A stretch of 6,108 nt of DNA from an uncultured Clostridia bacterium (GTDB lineage Bacteria; Bacillota; Clostridia; Oscillospirales; CAG-272): assembly GCA_946641795.1 (NCBI GenBank), contig CAMPBZ010000071.1, positions 1-6,108 on the forward strand, written 5' to 3'. The notes under the pieces were generated by a model. That model saw only the letters and a program-made list of their open reading frames with translations, ran no database searches and was not told the origin of the DNA. Positions 5,711 to 6,108 of this stretch are shown here, piece by piece (the first letter of the stretch is position 1; every line of letters begins with the position of its first letter). Both the position numbers and the translations under genes were made by a program.

Positions 5711-6108
5711 ACCAATCGCTTACGGCTTTTCAAATTTCCGCGGTGGGGTATTCTCACCAAAAAAGCGGTGCTCCCTGCCAGGATCATTCGGTCGCCCTGC
5801 AAACGGGGGATCGCACCATCATCACCGCCTGCGACGGGCACGGCGGCAGTTTGTATATCCGTAGCGAGTGGGGCAGTCGTTTCGCCTCGGAGGCGGTTGT
5901 CCGCGTGTTCGGCGCCATCCGGGAAGGTGACCCAATCTCGCGGGAAAAACTCCGGATGGAACTCCTTTGCGAGTGGAACGCGCAGATTGAGCGCGACCTT
6001 GCCGAGCACCCGTTCCGGGAGGAGGAGCTGGAAAAATTGAGCGACGAACAGCGCTTTTTGCTCCAACTCAACCCCTACCTTGCCTATGGCAGCACCCTGC
6101 ACGGCGCA
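5704..6108 (+). CDS. PP2C-family protein phosphatase, N-terminal part (3' end outside window)
   Basis: An open frame runs from ATG 5704 to the window edge, giving the first 135 residues; no stop is reached. It opens with FQISAVGYSHQKSGAPCQDH, the usual PP2C beginning in which the Asp after CQ (D27) belongs to the metal site. It continues with ACDGHGG (D44, G45, H46, G47, G48), the hallmark metal-binding motif, and ends with YGSTLHG, matching the conserved GST strand. PP2C enzymes are Mn/Mg-dependent Ser/Thr phosphatases and this one would oppose the operon's kinase. The 60 or so residues between DGHGG and the GST strand form a charged helical insertion (for example REEELEKLSDEQRF), as in other members linked to VWA/kinase cassettes. 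The ATG overlaps the preceding stop by seven bases (ATGGTAA). The remaining catalytic aspartates lie beyond the window. Confidence 0.9.
   Translation, partial: MVNQSLTAFQISAVGYSHQKSGAPCQDHSVALQTGDRTIITACDGHGGSLYIRSEWGSRFASEAVVRVFGAIREGDPISREKLRMELLCEWNAQIERDLAEHPFREEELEKLSDEQRFLLQLNPYLAYGSTLHGA

Noticed and set aside
1..6108. CRISPR array, tRNA, rRNA, insertion sequence or attachment site
   Set aside because: No regularly spaced repeats, no cloverleaf or rRNA-like stretch, no transposase motif and no duplicated flanking sequence were seen.

Overview
The window looks like a defence- or stress-type accessory island from a Gram-positive, Clostridia-like bacterium. The signs are strong AAAGGAGG/AGGAGG ribosome binding sites, AT-rich spacers around moderately GC-rich genes, a Clostridia-style WYL regulator and a tightly packed operon. 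The host assignment is an inference; no rRNA, tRNA or housekeeping gene is present to confirm it.

Layout: (1) Positions 3-125 hold the 3' end of a plus-strand gene, followed by a hairpin that probably terminates the convergent minus-strand gene. (2) Positions 147-1178 (minus) encode a complete WYL-domain transcriptional regulator with an extended -10 promoter. (3) Positions 1179-1429 are a divergent control region containing an interrupted inverted repeat, three CGGTT/AACCG boxes and two copies of a 10-mer 90 bp apart. (4) From 1430 to the window end a co-directional operon runs in order: Sel1-repeat protein, unrecognised 214-residue protein, atypical protein kinase with a zinc ribbon and a C-terminal beta-rich domain, two tandem TerY-like VWA proteins, and a PP2C-type phosphatase cut off by the window edge.

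The kinase, VWA and PP2C genes match the TerY-phosphorylation (TerY-P) triad. That triad was defined by comparative genomics around tellurite-resistance/stress systems and was later reported as an antiphage cassette. Three things go beyond the minimal triad here: the VWA gene is duplicated, two extra genes (Sel1 and the unknown protein) lie between the promoter and the kinase, and a WYL regulator is divergently encoded. The likely logic is that the WYL protein senses a signal and controls the operon. The kinase would then phosphorylate a target scaffolded by the metal-binding VWA proteins, with the Sel1 protein as a possible adaptor, and the PP2C enzyme would reverse the mark. Translation of the last genes is tightly coupled by ATGA and ATGGTAA overlaps.
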